Assembly: GCF_025725685.1 (NCBI RefSeq)
Contig: NZ_CP107008.1
Span: 1,612,001-1,676,000, forward strand
Length of the DNA: 64,000 bases
Source of the DNA: Halomonas sp. M4R1S46
GTDB lineage: Bacteria; Pseudomonadota; Gammaproteobacteria; Pseudomonadales; Halomonadaceae
Reading direction: 5' to 3'
Shown here: one piece after another, positions 8,061 to 16,895 of the stretch
Position numbering within the stretch: position 1 is the first letter of the stretch
How the letters are laid out: each line of letters starts with the position of its first letter
Notes under the pieces: model-generated
Seen by the model: only the letters and a program-made list of their open reading frames with translations
Told to the model about the DNA's origin: nothing
Database searches by the model: none
Position numbers and translations under genes: made by a program

Positions 8061-8271
8061 TACGCACAGTCCATATCTGTAACAGAGGCTCTTTCATGCC
8101 GTTGCGCCTGGCCAGGTATTCGACCTCCCGTCGTGCATTGGCCAGTTGCTCTACGGTCATCGGGCCATCGTCTTGATCGCGACGAGAAGTGGCGATGGTG
8201 CGGGCCGCCAGATGAAGGGCGGCGATTCCGGAAGGGCGGCGAGTCGGGTTGGCAGCGTGCTGGGTGTGCAT
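8056..8271 (-). CDS. Small hypothetical protein, 71 aa
   Basis: I do not recognise this protein. It is hydrophilic and Arg/Ala-rich, with a helical segment TVEQLANARREVEYLARR near the C-terminus and no membrane segment. The ATG at 8271 has GGAGGT 6 bases upstream, a strong ribosome site, which is the main reason to believe the gene is real; a longer frame exists but starts poorly. Its TAG stop falls within the IS target duplication, but the same stop would exist without the insertion, so the gene is not truncated. A dyad at 8339-8363 lies upstream and may control it. Confidence 0.5.
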   Translation of the reverse strand: MHTQHAANPTRRPSGIAALHLAARTIATSRRDQDDGPMTVEQLANARREVEYLARRNGMKEPLLQIWTVRS

Positions 8272-8338
8272 TGGACCACCTCCAGTCCAGGGAGAAAGGC
8301 AACCTGTCATGCTAATGAAGCTGTCGCTGACTTCTCTT

Positions 8339-8363
8339 GTAACAGTAGTACACAAACTGTTAC
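8339..8363. promoter_or_regulatory. Dyad upstream of the small gene
   Basis: GTAACAGT (8339-8346) and ACTGTTAC (8356-8363), perfect 8-base arms 9 bases apart in an AT-richer patch 68 bases before the ATG at 8271. No T-run follows on either strand, so an operator is more likely than a terminator. The rest of 8272-8560 holds nothing else I can identify. Confidence 0.4.
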
Positions 8364-8560
8364 GAAAAAGGGTTGCTTTTCTCCTACTGCCTGGCGTGTT
8401 CGCAGTCACGGCATCTAGCACTTTTCCCTGATGTCGAGCTCCTACCTATACCCTACGGCGTGCCGGCCTTGGGCAAGCGCACCGGCACCGCCGCCGCCCG
8501 GCAATCGCTCACGCCGGGCGACAGCCCACCGTCGGAAGCCAACCGCCAACGTAGCCGGCA

Positions 8561-9370
8561 TCAACCCCGCTTGAGCTTGAGGATATCCGCCACGCAGTCG
8601 CTGCCCCGGTAACGGCAGAACTCGCGCTCCTGCTGGTCGGCCCCATACATGGCCATGCGGTCTGCCAGCTCGTTGCCTTCGACGCCGGCGTGGCCCTTGA
8701 CGTGGGCGATGGTCACCGCCGACGCGAGGCTTTCATAGAGGGCATGGGTGGGCTGGATGATTTCGGGGTTCTTGATCGCCTGGCCATCGGCCTTCTTCCA
8801 GCCGCGCTTCTTCCACCCGCTGGCCCACTTGGTGATGGCGTTGATGGAGTAGGTGGAGTCGCAATGGATCCGCACGGAGGCCCCCCGGGCGACCTCCTCC
8901 CGGGCCATGCGGAGCGCCTGGTGCAAGGCATTCAACTCGGCGGTGTTGTTGGTCCCCCTGGGGTTGTGGAGCCCATACCAGAGCTCGGCCAGAGTGCCAT
9001 TGCGGTAGATGGCCATGCCCGAGCCGGCATCCCCGGGGTTGGGCTCACAGGCACCATCGCAGTAGATCTCCGTGTCGTAGGCCTTGCCTGGTGGCGTGGA
9101 GGTGTCTTGTGCCGGCGCAGTCTGCCGGCGTGTCGTGCGTCCCCCGGACGCCGAGCCCGCGCTGCCCGATGCCTTCGCCGTCTTGGCGGGTGCGGCACTG
9201 AGAGGGCCTTTCGCGAAGGCGGCTTCGGCATCCTCTCGGGTCGGGAAGGACTTGTAACGGGCCTTGGGGTAGCCCTTCACCTGGCGATTGCATTCGGCCC
9301 AGGTGGTGAAGATCCCGGTCTGACGGCCGACCCAGACGACATAGAACTTGGGGCCTTTCCTTGTTGCCAT
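8561..9370 (-). CDS. rnhA: Ribonuclease H with viroplasmin-like N-terminal domain
   Basis: A 269-aa enzyme cutting the RNA strand of RNA-DNA hybrids. Residues 4-50 (KFYVVWVGRQTGIFTTWAEC onward) form the small hybrid-binding domain also found in eukaryotic RNase H1; a Ser/Ala/Thr-rich linker covers about 55-95; the catalytic domain covers 98-250. The four metal-binding residues are D105 (CDGACEPNPG), E145 (NTAELNAL), D171 (HCDSTYSI) and D237 (GNELADR), with the usual His in KGHAG. ATG 9370 has GGAG 6 bases upstream; the upstream extension lacks family similarity. It may be a second RNase HI beside a short core one elsewhere. Confidence 0.9.
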   Translation of the reverse strand: MATRKGPKFYVVWVGRQTGIFTTWAECNRQVKGYPKARYKSFPTREDAEAAFAKGPLSAAPAKTAKASGSAGSASGGRTTRRQTAPAQDTSTPPGKAYDTEIYCDGACEPNPGDAGSGMAIYRNGTLAELWYGLHNPRGTNNTAELNALHQALRMAREEVARGASVRIHCDSTYSINAITKWASGWKKRGWKKADGQAIKNPEIIQPTHALYESLASAVTIAHVKGHAGVEGNELADRMAMYGADQQEREFCRYRGSDCVADILKLKRG

Positions 9371-9453
9371 GCGTCGCTCCGTGGCTGTGATGGTCTGGGG
9401 CAGGAATAGAAGAGAGCGACCTTTACAGGCCGGGCTCGGTCCGTCAACACCGC

Positions 9454-10398
9454 TCAGGGAGCGACCCAGACGAAGTGGTCGGCCTGCAATTGCTCCTCGC
9501 CGTCCCAGCGATAGGCGCACAGCTTGCTGCCCCCCTCACGGTGCGAGGTCGGCGAGGCGGCGATGCTGTAGTCCAGGCAGGCGATGTGGGGGGTGAGGGG
9601 GCGCGGCGTGCCGGTGAGCCAGTAGTGCCCCACGAACAGCGGCTTGTTCCCCTCATATCCCGGCAGCACATCCCCGGGGATGGGCTCGTGGGGGATCTCC
9701 TCGATGGCCTCCGGTGGCACCAGGGCGAGGTCACGGTAGGTGAGCCGGTCGAGTTCCCACCAGCGCGTGCGCACGCGACGGCGGGGGTTGCCGTCCTTGT
9801 CGAGGAACTCGTACCCGGTCGGCAGTTCCACCTCGAGTCCCTTGAGCAGGGTCTCCACCGCCTCGAAGGCGGCGCTGCCCTCGCGCACCAGCTCGGGCCA
9901 GGCCGCGGGCGGGATCCGGCCCGCGTCGTCGAGTCGCGAGGCAAGCGTCTCCAGGGAGGGCGGGTGCCAGCAGGCGTGGACGACGCGCAGCCCGGGCAGG
10001 TCGAGGTAGAGCGGCAGCGACCTGAACCAGGCGATGTGGTCACGGTGCAGGGGACTGCCCTCGCCGACCTGGTCGAGATAGGCCTGATGCTGGCGTCGGT
10101 GCTTCGGCGAGTGGCGGCGCAGCGTCTCGCCGGGCCGGGCCGGGTCCGCGGTGGCCCAGGTCACGGCGTTGAATTCATGATTGCCCATCACGGCCAGGGC
10201 GTGGCCGGCGTCGACCATCTCGCGGGCGATGCGGACCACCTCGGCCTGTTCCGGTCCGCGGTCGATGAAGTCGCCGAGGAAGATCACCCGGCGCGCGGGA
10301 TGTGACCAGACACCGCCGCGCTCGCGGTAGTCGAGCCGCTCGAGCAGCACCCTTAGCGGGGTGGCGTAGCCGTGGATATCGCCGATGAGGTCGAACAT
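9454..10398 (-). CDS. Calcineurin-like metallophosphoesterase
   Basis: A 314-aa protein of the serine/threonine phosphatase-like (PP) metallophosphoesterase fold. The metal-binding motifs appear in order: GDIHG (residues 6-10), GDFIDRGPEQ (about 40), and GNHEF (about 75), followed by later His motifs including GHYW. The ATG at 10398 puts GDIHG near the N-terminus, as in this family, and has GGAAGG close upstream. The physiological substrate cannot be read from the sequence; related bacterial proteins are protein phosphatases or diadenosine-polyphosphate hydrolases. It stands alone between the RNase H gene and the pentose operon. Confidence 0.8.
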   Translation of the reverse strand: MFDLIGDIHGYATPLRVLLERLDYRERGGVWSHPARRVIFLGDFIDRGPEQAEVVRIAREMVDAGHALAVMGNHEFNAVTWATADPARPGETLRRHSPKHRRQHQAYLDQVGEGSPLHRDHIAWFRSLPLYLDLPGLRVVHACWHPPSLETLASRLDDAGRIPPAAWPELVREGSAAFEAVETLLKGLEVELPTGYEFLDKDGNPRRRVRTRWWELDRLTYRDLALVPPEAIEEIPHEPIPGDVLPGYEGNKPLFVGHYWLTGTPRPLTPHIACLDYSIAASPTSHREGGSKLCAYRWDGEEQLQADHFVWVAP

Positions 10399-10511
10399 GA
10401 GCCTTCCTTCGCTGGACGGACCGCCATCGAGGCGTGTGCGAGGCACAGGAAGGCGGCCGTCGCCAAGGATACCTCATTGTCTCCGCTTCGATCAGCCGGC
10501 CAGGATGCGTG

Positions 10512-11675
10512 TCAGCCTCGCCGGGCCTGGAAGGCCAGCCATTGGCGGATGCCGAAGGTCCATGGGGGCAGCCGGTCCGAGCGGTCGACGCGGTTGACCA
10601 GTGCGCCCAGGGCGGGGGTGGCGATGGTCACGCGGTCGTCGACATGGTGGGTGAAGCCCTGGTCGGCGCCGTCGCGATCCTGGATCGGCGAGAACATGGT
10701 CCCCAGGAACAGCATGACGCCGTCCGGATACTGGTGATGCGCGCCGAGGGTCTGGCGGACCAGATCCAGCGGGTCGCGGCTGATCTCGGCCATGTCGCTG
10801 ACGTCCTCCAGCATGAAGTCGTCATCGGCGCCCTCGATGCGCAGCGATACCCGGGCCTGGCGTACCGTGTCCAGGGTGAAGCGCTCGTCGAACAGGCGGA
10901 TGAAGGGACCGAGCGAGCAGGAGGCGTTGTTGTCCTTGGCCTTGCCCAGCAGCAGGGCGCTGCGGCCCTCGACGTCGCGCAGATTGACGTCGTTGCCGAG
11001 CGTCGCGCCCTTGGCCCGGCCGGCGGCGTCCACCGCCAGCACGATCTCCGGCTCCGGGTTGTTCCATTCCGAGGCCGGGTGCAGGCCCACGCCGCGGCCG
11101 AAGCCCACCGCCGACAGCGGCTGGGCCTTGGTGAACACCTCGGCGTCCGGGCCGATGCCCACTTCCATGTATTGCGACCAGGCGCCGCGGGCCTGCAGCT
11201 CGGCCTTGAGTGCCATGGCCGCCTCGGAGCCCGGGACGATCCTCGACAGGTCGTCGCCGATCAGCCCCTGCAGTTCCTCGCGCAGCTCGCCGGCCCGGGC
11301 CGGGTCGCCGCCCGCCTGCTCCTCGATCACCCGCTCCACCAGGCTGACCGCGAAGGTCACCCCGCAGGCCTTGATCGCCTGGACGTCGCAGGGGGCGAGC
11401 AGATAGGGCGCCTCGGGCGTGTCCCGCAGGGAGTTCGCCAGCAGCCCCTCGACCGGGCCCAGGTCCTCGCCCTCGACCGAGGCCACGAACGCGACCGCGT
11501 CGTCGCGGTCGAGCAGGTCGGCCATGCAGGTACCGCTCGCGGTGATGTCGAGGACCCGGCCCCGACGGACCACCACCAGGGCCGGGCCCTGGTGGGGCGC
11601 ATCGCGCCAGACCCGGCCGACCAGCAGGGCCTGGTCGGCATCCTCGGGCAGGGCGAAGGTCATGGTATGCGACAT
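10512..11675 (-). CDS. xylX: 2-keto-3-deoxypentonate dehydratase, XylX-type FAH-family protein
   Basis: A 387-aa protein closely resembling Caulobacter XylX along its whole length (for example GVTFAVSLVERVIEE, WSQYMEVGIGPDAEVFTK, SEWNNPEPEIVL, GNDVNLRDVEGRSALLL). XylX removes water from 2-keto-3-deoxy-D-xylonate to give 2-oxoglutarate semialdehyde. The fumarylacetoacetase-fold metal site is visible in NNPEPE and the later Asp. It is the last gene of a three-gene operon, 10 bases after the semialdehyde dehydrogenase, which fits consecutive steps. Start ATG 11675 follows GAGGAG. Because L- and D-2-keto-3-deoxypentonates both could reach it in this locus, its stereo-preference is open. Confidence 0.85.
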   Translation of the reverse strand: MSHTMTFALPEDADQALLVGRVWRDAPHQGPALVVVRRGRVLDITASGTCMADLLDRDDAVAFVASVEGEDLGPVEGLLANSLRDTPEAPYLLAPCDVQAIKACGVTFAVSLVERVIEEQAGGDPARAGELREELQGLIGDDLSRIVPGSEAAMALKAELQARGAWSQYMEVGIGPDAEVFTKAQPLSAVGFGRGVGLHPASEWNNPEPEIVLAVDAAGRAKGATLGNDVNLRDVEGRSALLLGKAKDNNASCSLGPFIRLFDERFTLDTVRQARVSLRIEGADDDFMLEDVSDMAEISRDPLDLVRQTLGAHHQYPDGVMLFLGTMFSPIQDRDGADQGFTHHVDDRVTIATPALGALVNRVDRSDRLPPWTFGIRQWLAFQARRG

Positions 11676-11685
11676 GGGCGTCTCC

Positions 11686-13263
11686 TCAGGCTTCGCGCCG
11701 GCCGTCGACCAGGCGGCTGACGCCGGCGGGGTTGCCGTCATGCAGTGCCTCGGGCAGCAGGCCCTGGGGCAGGTTCTGGTAGCACACCGGGCGCAGGAAG
11801 CGGTGGATCGCCGCGCTGCCCACCGAGGTGGTGCGCGAGTCCGAGGTCGCCGGGTAAGGCCCGCCGTGGACCATGGCGTGGCACACCTCGACGCCGGTGG
11901 GCCAGCCGTTGGCCATCACCCGCCCGGTGCGACGCTCGAGGATCGGCAGCAGGTCGCGGGCGGCCTCCAGGTCGCCGTCGTCCATCTGCAGGGTGGCGGT
12001 GAGCTGGCCTTCCAGATGCTCGGCCACGCGCTTGACCTCGTCGAGGTCCGCGCACTCCACCACCAGCGAGCTGGCGCCGAACACCTCGGCCTGCAGGGCC
12101 TCGTCGCTCAGGAAGTCGGCGGCCGAGGCCACGAACAGCCCGGCCTGGCCGGCGTTGGGACCCTCGCCGACCGGGCCGCGGGCCACCTCACGGGCCTTGC
12201 GGCTTTGAAGGAGGCCATCGACGCCCTGCACATAGGCGTCATGGATGCCCGGGGTCAGCATGGTCTGGGCCGCGGCGCCCGTCACCGCCTCGCCGGCGGC
12301 GGCCACGAAGGCGTCGAGGCCCTCGCCCTTGACGCCGATCACCAGCCCCGGGTTGGTGCAGAACTGGCCGGCGCCCAGGGTCAGCGAGCCGACGAAGGCC
12401 TCGCCCAGCTCGGCAGCACGGGATTCCAGGGCCGCCGGCAGCAGGAACACCGGGTTGATCGAGCTCATCTCGGCATAGACCGGGATCGGCTCGGGACGCG
12501 CCTGGGCGGCCTGCATCAGCGCGGTGCCGCCGGAGCGCGAGCCGGTGAAGCCCACCGCCTTGATGCGCGCATCGCGCACCAGCGCCTGGCCCACCTCGCG
12601 GCCGGAGCCGTAGAGCAGCGAGAACACGCCCTCGGGCAGCTCGCACCTGGCCACGGCGCGCTGCACGGCGCGGCCGACCAGCTCGGAGGTGCCGGGGTGG
12701 GCGGAGTGCGCCTTGACCACCACCGGACAGCCGGCGGCCAGGGCCGAGGCGGTGTCGCCACCGGCCACCGAGAAGGCCAGCGGGAAGTTGGAGGCGCCGA
12801 ATACCGCCACCGGGCCCAGGGCGATATGGCGCTGGCGCAGGTCGACGCGCGGCATCGGCGCCCGCTCCGGCAGCGCCGGGTCGAGGCGCAGGTCGAGCCA
12901 CTCGCCGGCGCGCACCACCTGGGCGAACAGGCGCAGCTGGCCGCAGGTGCGGCCGCGCTCGCCCTCGAGGCGGGCCCGGGGCAGGCCGGACTCGGCCATG
13001 GCGCGCTCGATCAGCGCATCGCCGATGGCCTCGATCTCGTCGGCGACGGCCTCGAGGAAACGGGCGCGTTCCTCGAGGCCGGTCTCGCGGTAGGTCGCGA
13101 AGGCCGCCCAGGCCAGGTCGCAGGCCTGTTCCACCTCGGCCTTGCCGCCCGCGGCATAGGCCGGGGACAGGGTCTCGCCGGTGGCCGGGTCGATGGCGTG
13201 GATCGCCTTGCCGTCGGCGGTCACGGCCGCCTGGCCGATCAGTTGCTTGCCTTCCAGGGTCAT
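11686..13263 (-). CDS. 2-oxoglutarate semialdehyde dehydrogenase
   Basis: An aldehyde dehydrogenase of 525 aa that would oxidise 2-oxoglutarate semialdehyde to 2-oxoglutarate, the last step of non-phosphorylating pentose and hexarate pathways. The catalytic Cys is in GAGQFCTNPGLV; the position of the general-base Glu reads YAEMSSINPVF, the variant typical of the KGSADH subgroup rather than the ELGGK of ordinary ALDHs. The cofactor loop FTGSRSGG is present. ATG 13263 follows AGGAGG at 4 bases. It lies between the GguC-like gene (14 bases) and xylX (10 bases). Confidence 0.88.
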   Translation of the reverse strand: MTLEGKQLIGQAAVTADGKAIHAIDPATGETLSPAYAAGGKAEVEQACDLAWAAFATYRETGLEERARFLEAVADEIEAIGDALIERAMAESGLPRARLEGERGRTCGQLRLFAQVVRAGEWLDLRLDPALPERAPMPRVDLRQRHIALGPVAVFGASNFPLAFSVAGGDTASALAAGCPVVVKAHSAHPGTSELVGRAVQRAVARCELPEGVFSLLYGSGREVGQALVRDARIKAVGFTGSRSGGTALMQAAQARPEPIPVYAEMSSINPVFLLPAALESRAAELGEAFVGSLTLGAGQFCTNPGLVIGVKGEGLDAFVAAAGEAVTGAAAQTMLTPGIHDAYVQGVDGLLQSRKAREVARGPVGEGPNAGQAGLFVASAADFLSDEALQAEVFGASSLVVECADLDEVKRVAEHLEGQLTATLQMDDGDLEAARDLLPILERRTGRVMANGWPTGVEVCHAMVHGGPYPATSDSRTTSVGSAAIHRFLRPVCYQNLPQGLLPEALHDGNPAGVSRLVDGRREA

Positions 13264-13277
13264 GGAGCCTCCTGAGG

Positions 13278-14276
13278 TCACAGGGAATGAACGGGGGTAT
13301 CGGTGGTGTCGGTGTCGAACGCCAGCGGGTTGCGCAGTGTCCGGCCGAAGGCCGGCAGGGCGATCTCGAAACGATCGCCGTCGCGGGTCTGGACGCCGTC
13401 GGCGAAGCTCAGCGTCGCGGTGCCGAAGAAGTGCACGTGGACGTCGCCGGGGCGGCGGAAGCCGGGGTACTTGAAGTGATGATGCTCGAGGTTGGCCAGG
13501 CTATGGGCCATGTTGGCCTCGCCGGTCAGGAACGGCTTCTCCCACAGGGTCTCGCCGTCGCGGACGATGCGGCTCACGCCCTCCAGGTGTTCGGGCAGCT
13601 CGCCGATCAAGAGCTCCGGGCCGAAGCTGCAGTGGCGCAGCTTGGAATGGGCCAGCCACAGGTAGTTGAAGCGCTCGGTGACGTGGTCGGAGAACTCGTT
13701 GCCGATGGCGTAGCCGACCCGCCAGGGCTGGCCGTCGTCGCCGATCAGGTAGAGCCCGGCGAGCTCCGGCTCCTCGCCGGCGTCCTCGGCGAAGGCCGGC
13801 ACCGGCATCGGCGCCTCGGGGGCCACCACGCAGTCGCCGTCGCCCTTGTAGAACCACTCCGGCTGGGCGCCGGTCTCGCCGGCGGCGGGCTTGCCGCCCG
13901 CCACGCCGAGCCGGAACATGCGCATCGAGTCGGTCAGCTCGGCCTCGTCGGCCTGCGCCTGTTGTTGAGACGGGGCGTGCATCGCCGAGCGGGTGTCGGC
14001 GCTGCCCAGATGGGTCAGGCCGGTGCCGGTGACCAGGCAATGGGCCGGGTCGGGGTGGGTCAGCGGCGGCAGCAGGCGCTGCTCGTCGACGAGCTGAGCG
14101 TAGTCGAGCCGCGTCTCGGTCAGCGCCGTTTCGGCCACCTCGGCCAGCGACCGGCCGTCGGTGATGGCGCGGCGGGCCAGGGTATAGGTGTCGGCCTCTA
14201 GAAGCCGGACGTTGTTCTCGCTTTCGACCAGGGCGGCGCGGGGGGCGCCGTCATGCAGGCATTGGATGATTCGCAT
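13278..14276 (-). CDS. GguC/AraD1-family fumarylacetoacetase-fold protein
   Basis: A 332-aa protein starting MRIIQCLHDG, like the GguC proteins encoded beside the chvE-gguAB sugar importer of Agrobacterium and the 'AraD1' proteins of arabinose clusters. Family signatures LYLIGDDGQPWRVGYAIGNEFSDH and the C-terminal VHVHFFGTATLSFADGV are visible, with HSKLRHCSFGPEL between. The biochemical role of the family is not settled; dehydration or hydrolysis of a 2-keto-3-deoxy acid is the likely type of reaction. First gene of the operon GguC-like/KGSADH/xylX. The ATG at 14276 is used because upstream sequence in the same frame enters the promoter and operator region. Confidence 0.8.
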   Translation of the reverse strand: MRIIQCLHDGAPRAALVESENNVRLLEADTYTLARRAITDGRSLAEVAETALTETRLDYAQLVDEQRLLPPLTHPDPAHCLVTGTGLTHLGSADTRSAMHAPSQQQAQADEAELTDSMRMFRLGVAGGKPAAGETGAQPEWFYKGDGDCVVAPEAPMPVPAFAEDAGEEPELAGLYLIGDDGQPWRVGYAIGNEFSDHVTERFNYLWLAHSKLRHCSFGPELLIGELPEHLEGVSRIVRDGETLWEKPFLTGEANMAHSLANLEHHHFKYPGFRRPGDVHVHFFGTATLSFADGVQTRDGDRFEIALPAFGRTLRNPLAFDTDTTDTPVHSL

Positions 14277-14349
14277 GGTGTGATTCCTCGGCTGTCGGGT
14301 CGGAGCGGCGAGCACCGAAGTGGCCCCATCATAGCCCCGGCTTCCGGGG

Positions 14350-14383
14350 TATGTACAACATATAATATTATATGTTGATTCTA
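14350..14383. promoter_or_regulatory. Tandem GntR-type operators upstream of the gguC-like operon
   Basis: Two copies of TATGTT-N-AACATA: 14350-14362 (11 of 12 positions) and 14371-14383 (9 of 12), centres 21 bases apart. The inner halves make a perfect 22-base palindrome at 14356-14377 that contains TATAAT on both strands, so a bound repressor would cover a -10 element of the minus-strand operon. Confidence 0.7.
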
Positions 14384-14412
14384 TGGTCCTGATGACTTGC
14401 TGGCGTGGTGGC

Positions 14413-15381
14413 TCATGGACGTTGTCTGGCCGGTGGCAGGGTGTCCTCGCCGGCCCGTCCGAAATCGGGGAAGCCGTGCTCGTCCCAGCGGATCGGCTTG
14501 ACGTAGGTATGGCGGTTGGGGTCCCACAGCGGGTCGCCCAGGATGTCGGTATAGGTGCGGGCGTGGTAGACGAGCAGGTCGGTGCCGTCCTGGCTGACCA
14601 CGAAGCCGTTGTGGCCGGGGCCGAAGATGTCGTGCTCCGGGTCACTATCGAGCACCGGGGTCGGCGATTTCGACCAGCTCGCCGCGTCCAGCGGGTCGCT
14701 GTCGGCATCCGCCCACAGGAGTCCCACACAGTAGTTTTCGTCGGTAGCGCTGGCCGAGTAGGTGAGGAAGAGCCGACCGTGGCGCTGGAGCACCGCCGGC
14801 CCCTCGTTGACCAGGAAGCCGCGTTTTTCCCAGTCGTGCTCGGGCACGCTGAGGCGGGTCGGCGGCCCGGCCAGGCGGTCCGGGCCCGCCAGCTCGGCGA
14901 TATAGAGATTCGAGTTGCCGGGAATGGCCGGGTCCTTCTGGGCCCAGACGTAGTAGTCGCGTCCGCGCAGTTGGAAGGTCGTGGCATCCAGGCAGAAGCT
15001 GTCCAGCGGCGTCTCCATCCGGCGCGGCTCGCTCCAGGCGCCGGCCAGCGGGTCGTCCGCCGCGCAGGTGATGGCGTACATGCGGTGCTGGAAGAGGCCA
15101 TCGACGATCTCGCGGGACGGCGCGGCGGCGAAGTAGATCACCCAGATGCCGCCGACGCGATGCAGCTCGGGGGCCCAGATCAGCTCGCGCAGCGGCCCCG
15201 CGTCGGGCTTGCGCCATACCGTGGCGGCCGGCGCCGTGGCCAGCCCCGCGACGCTGCCCGCACGGCGGATCTCCAGGCGGTCGTAGTCGGGCACCGAGGC
15301 GATGAAGTAGTAGTGCCCGTCGTGGGCGAGGATCCAGGGGTCGGCACGCTGCTCGATGAGGGGCTCGGGGGGCAGTGTCAT
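14413..15381 (-). CDS. Glycoside hydrolase family 43 (arabinofuranosidase/xylosidase-like)
   Basis: A 322-aa five-bladed beta-propeller glycosidase. The GH43 catalytic triad is recognisable: base D14 (RADPWIL), pKa-modulating D132 (CLDATTF) and acid E193 (NEGPAVL). There is no signal peptide, so it acts in the cytoplasm, probably releasing L-arabinose or D-xylose from short oligosaccharides brought in by the GPH symporter encoded just upstream (42-base gap). GGAG lies 7 bases before ATG 15381. Family 43 contains arabinofuranosidases, xylosidases and arabinanases; I cannot decide between them. Its stop lies close to the operator of the next operon. Confidence 0.85.
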   Translation of the reverse strand: MTLPPEPLIEQRADPWILAHDGHYYFIASVPDYDRLEIRRAGSVAGLATAPAATVWRKPDAGPLRELIWAPELHRVGGIWVIYFAAAPSREIVDGLFQHRMYAITCAADDPLAGAWSEPRRMETPLDSFCLDATTFQLRGRDYYVWAQKDPAIPGNSNLYIAELAGPDRLAGPPTRLSVPEHDWEKRGFLVNEGPAVLQRHGRLFLTYSASATDENYCVGLLWADADSDPLDAASWSKSPTPVLDSDPEHDIFGPGHNGFVVSQDGTDLLVYHARTYTDILGDPLWDPNRHTYVKPIRWDEHGFPDFGRAGEDTLPPARQRP

Positions 15382-15422
15382 GGAAGGCTCCGTGGCGTGG
15401 GCGGTTGAACGGGGGGCGGCCA

Positions 15423-16811
15423 TCAGTTGGCCCGGCCCGGCTCGAGGGCGCTGTCGGTCGACGGGGCGGCGGCGTCACGGTCGGCGCCGATGTCGCCCAG
15501 CGACGCGTAGTAGGCGTCGGTGATCCGGTAGCGGAACATGAAGCCCCCCATCAGGGTGTGGAAGACGCCGGGGATGATCGACAGCATCAGGGCGATCCCG
15601 GTGAGGGTGAAGGCGCTCTGGTCGACGTTGGGCTCGTAGTGGAAGACGGTCAGCAGCACGCCGACCAGGAAGCCCGCCGCACCCATGCCGGCCTTCTGGA
15701 AGAAGGAGATGCCGCCGAACGCCAGCCCCGAGACGCGCTGGCCGGTCTTGGCCTGGCCGTAGTCCACGGACTCGGCGATGGCCGACCAGAACACCGGGGC
15801 GTGCAGGTCCACCACGAAGGAGATCAGGAAGTAGAGCACGAAGGCGAGCACCACCTCGCCGGGATCGACCAGCACGAACATCAGCACGCTGAGCACGCCC
15901 ACCGCGACCTGGCTCCAGCGGAACAGCTGTACCTTGCAGTAGCGCTTGGTGATCCAGGTGGAGGCGATCATGGCCAGGATGGCGGCGCCGACGCCGACGG
16001 TGAGGAAGGCCGAGAGCAGGCTCGGGCCGGCGCCCAGGTAGTACTTGGCGTAGTAGGCGGCCACGGAGCTGCGCATCACGTAGCCCATGGTGCCGGTGAA
16101 GCAGGCGCCGCACAGCAGTAGCCACTGGTCGTTCTTCATCAGCAGCGCGAACTGCTGCTTGATGGGCTTGTCGTCGATGCGGTGCTGGACGCGCTCGGTG
16201 GTGGTGTGATAGCAGAACAGCAGCAGCAGGGTCGCCAGGCCGCCCATCAGTCCCATGGCGACCTGGTAGCCCAGCTCGAGCTGGCCTTCGCCGAAGGATT
16301 CGGCCAGCTTGGGCACGATGATGGTGACCAGGAAGGCGGCGATCTTGGCGAAGAACAGCCGGTAGCCGTTGGCGGACAGCTTGTCCTTGGGATCGTCGCT
16401 CAGCACGCCGATCAGCGAGATATAGGGGATGGTCACGGCGGTGAACAGCAGGGTGACCAGCAGGTAGGTCGAATAGGCCCACACCAGCTTGGCGTTGTAG
16501 TCCCAGTCCGGGGTGGTGAACAGCAACAGCACCGAGATGCCGAAGGGCACCGCGAAGATCAGGAAGTAGGGGCGGTAGCGTCCCCGAGGCGTGTTGATGC
16601 GGTCGGTGATCATGCCCATCAGGGGATCGGTCACCGCGTCGACCAGGCGGGCGACCAGGAACAGGATCCCCATGTGGGAGGGCTTGAGACCGAAGATGTC
16701 GGTATAGAAGTAGGAGATGATCAGGAACATCGAGGAGATGACCACGTTGATGGCCATGTCCCCGCTGCCGAAGCCGATCTTTTCCAGGTACGTCAGTCTG
16801 GGTGTCGCCAT
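15423..16811 (-). CDS. GPH-family sugar:cation symporter
   Basis: A 462-aa membrane protein with about 12 hydrophobic segments and the glycoside-pentoside-hexuronide family signatures: the N-terminal EKIGFGSGDMAINV, the loop ARLVDAVTDPLMGMITDR with GRYRPYF, and SANGYRLFFAK midway. Relatives (XynT, YicJ, UidB types) import xylosides, pentosides or glucuronides with a cation. Next to an intracellular GH43 the substrate is probably a pentose-containing disaccharide or oligosaccharide. AAGGAC precedes ATG 16811. It follows the TRAP genes after an 84-base gap with a strong hairpin. Confidence 0.88.
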   Translation of the reverse strand: MATPRLTYLEKIGFGSGDMAINVVISSMFLIISYFYTDIFGLKPSHMGILFLVARLVDAVTDPLMGMITDRINTPRGRYRPYFLIFAVPFGISVLLLFTTPDWDYNAKLVWAYSTYLLVTLLFTAVTIPYISLIGVLSDDPKDKLSANGYRLFFAKIAAFLVTIIVPKLAESFGEGQLELGYQVAMGLMGGLATLLLLFCYHTTTERVQHRIDDKPIKQQFALLMKNDQWLLLCGACFTGTMGYVMRSSVAAYYAKYYLGAGPSLLSAFLTVGVGAAILAMIASTWITKRYCKVQLFRWSQVAVGVLSVLMFVLVDPGEVVLAFVLYFLISFVVDLHAPVFWSAIAESVDYGQAKTGQRVSGLAFGGISFFQKAGMGAAGFLVGVLLTVFHYEPNVDQSAFTLTGIALMLSIIPGVFHTLMGGFMFRYRITDAYYASLGDIGADRDAAAPSTDSALEPGRAN

Positions 16812-16859
16812 GATGTTGTCCTTGTCATCGATGGAGACGCCTGCGTCGGGCGTCTAGGG

Positions 16860-16887
16860 GGCAAGGCGACACCCCTGTCGCCTTGCC
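16860..16887. terminator. Hairpin between dctM and the GPH symporter gene
   Basis: GGCAAGGCGACA (16860-16871) pairs perfectly with TGTCGCCTTGCC (16876-16887) around CCCC. No T-run follows on the minus strand, so it may terminate partially or protect the 3' end of the TRAP message. Confidence 0.55.
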
Positions 16888-16895
16888 GGCGTCGC

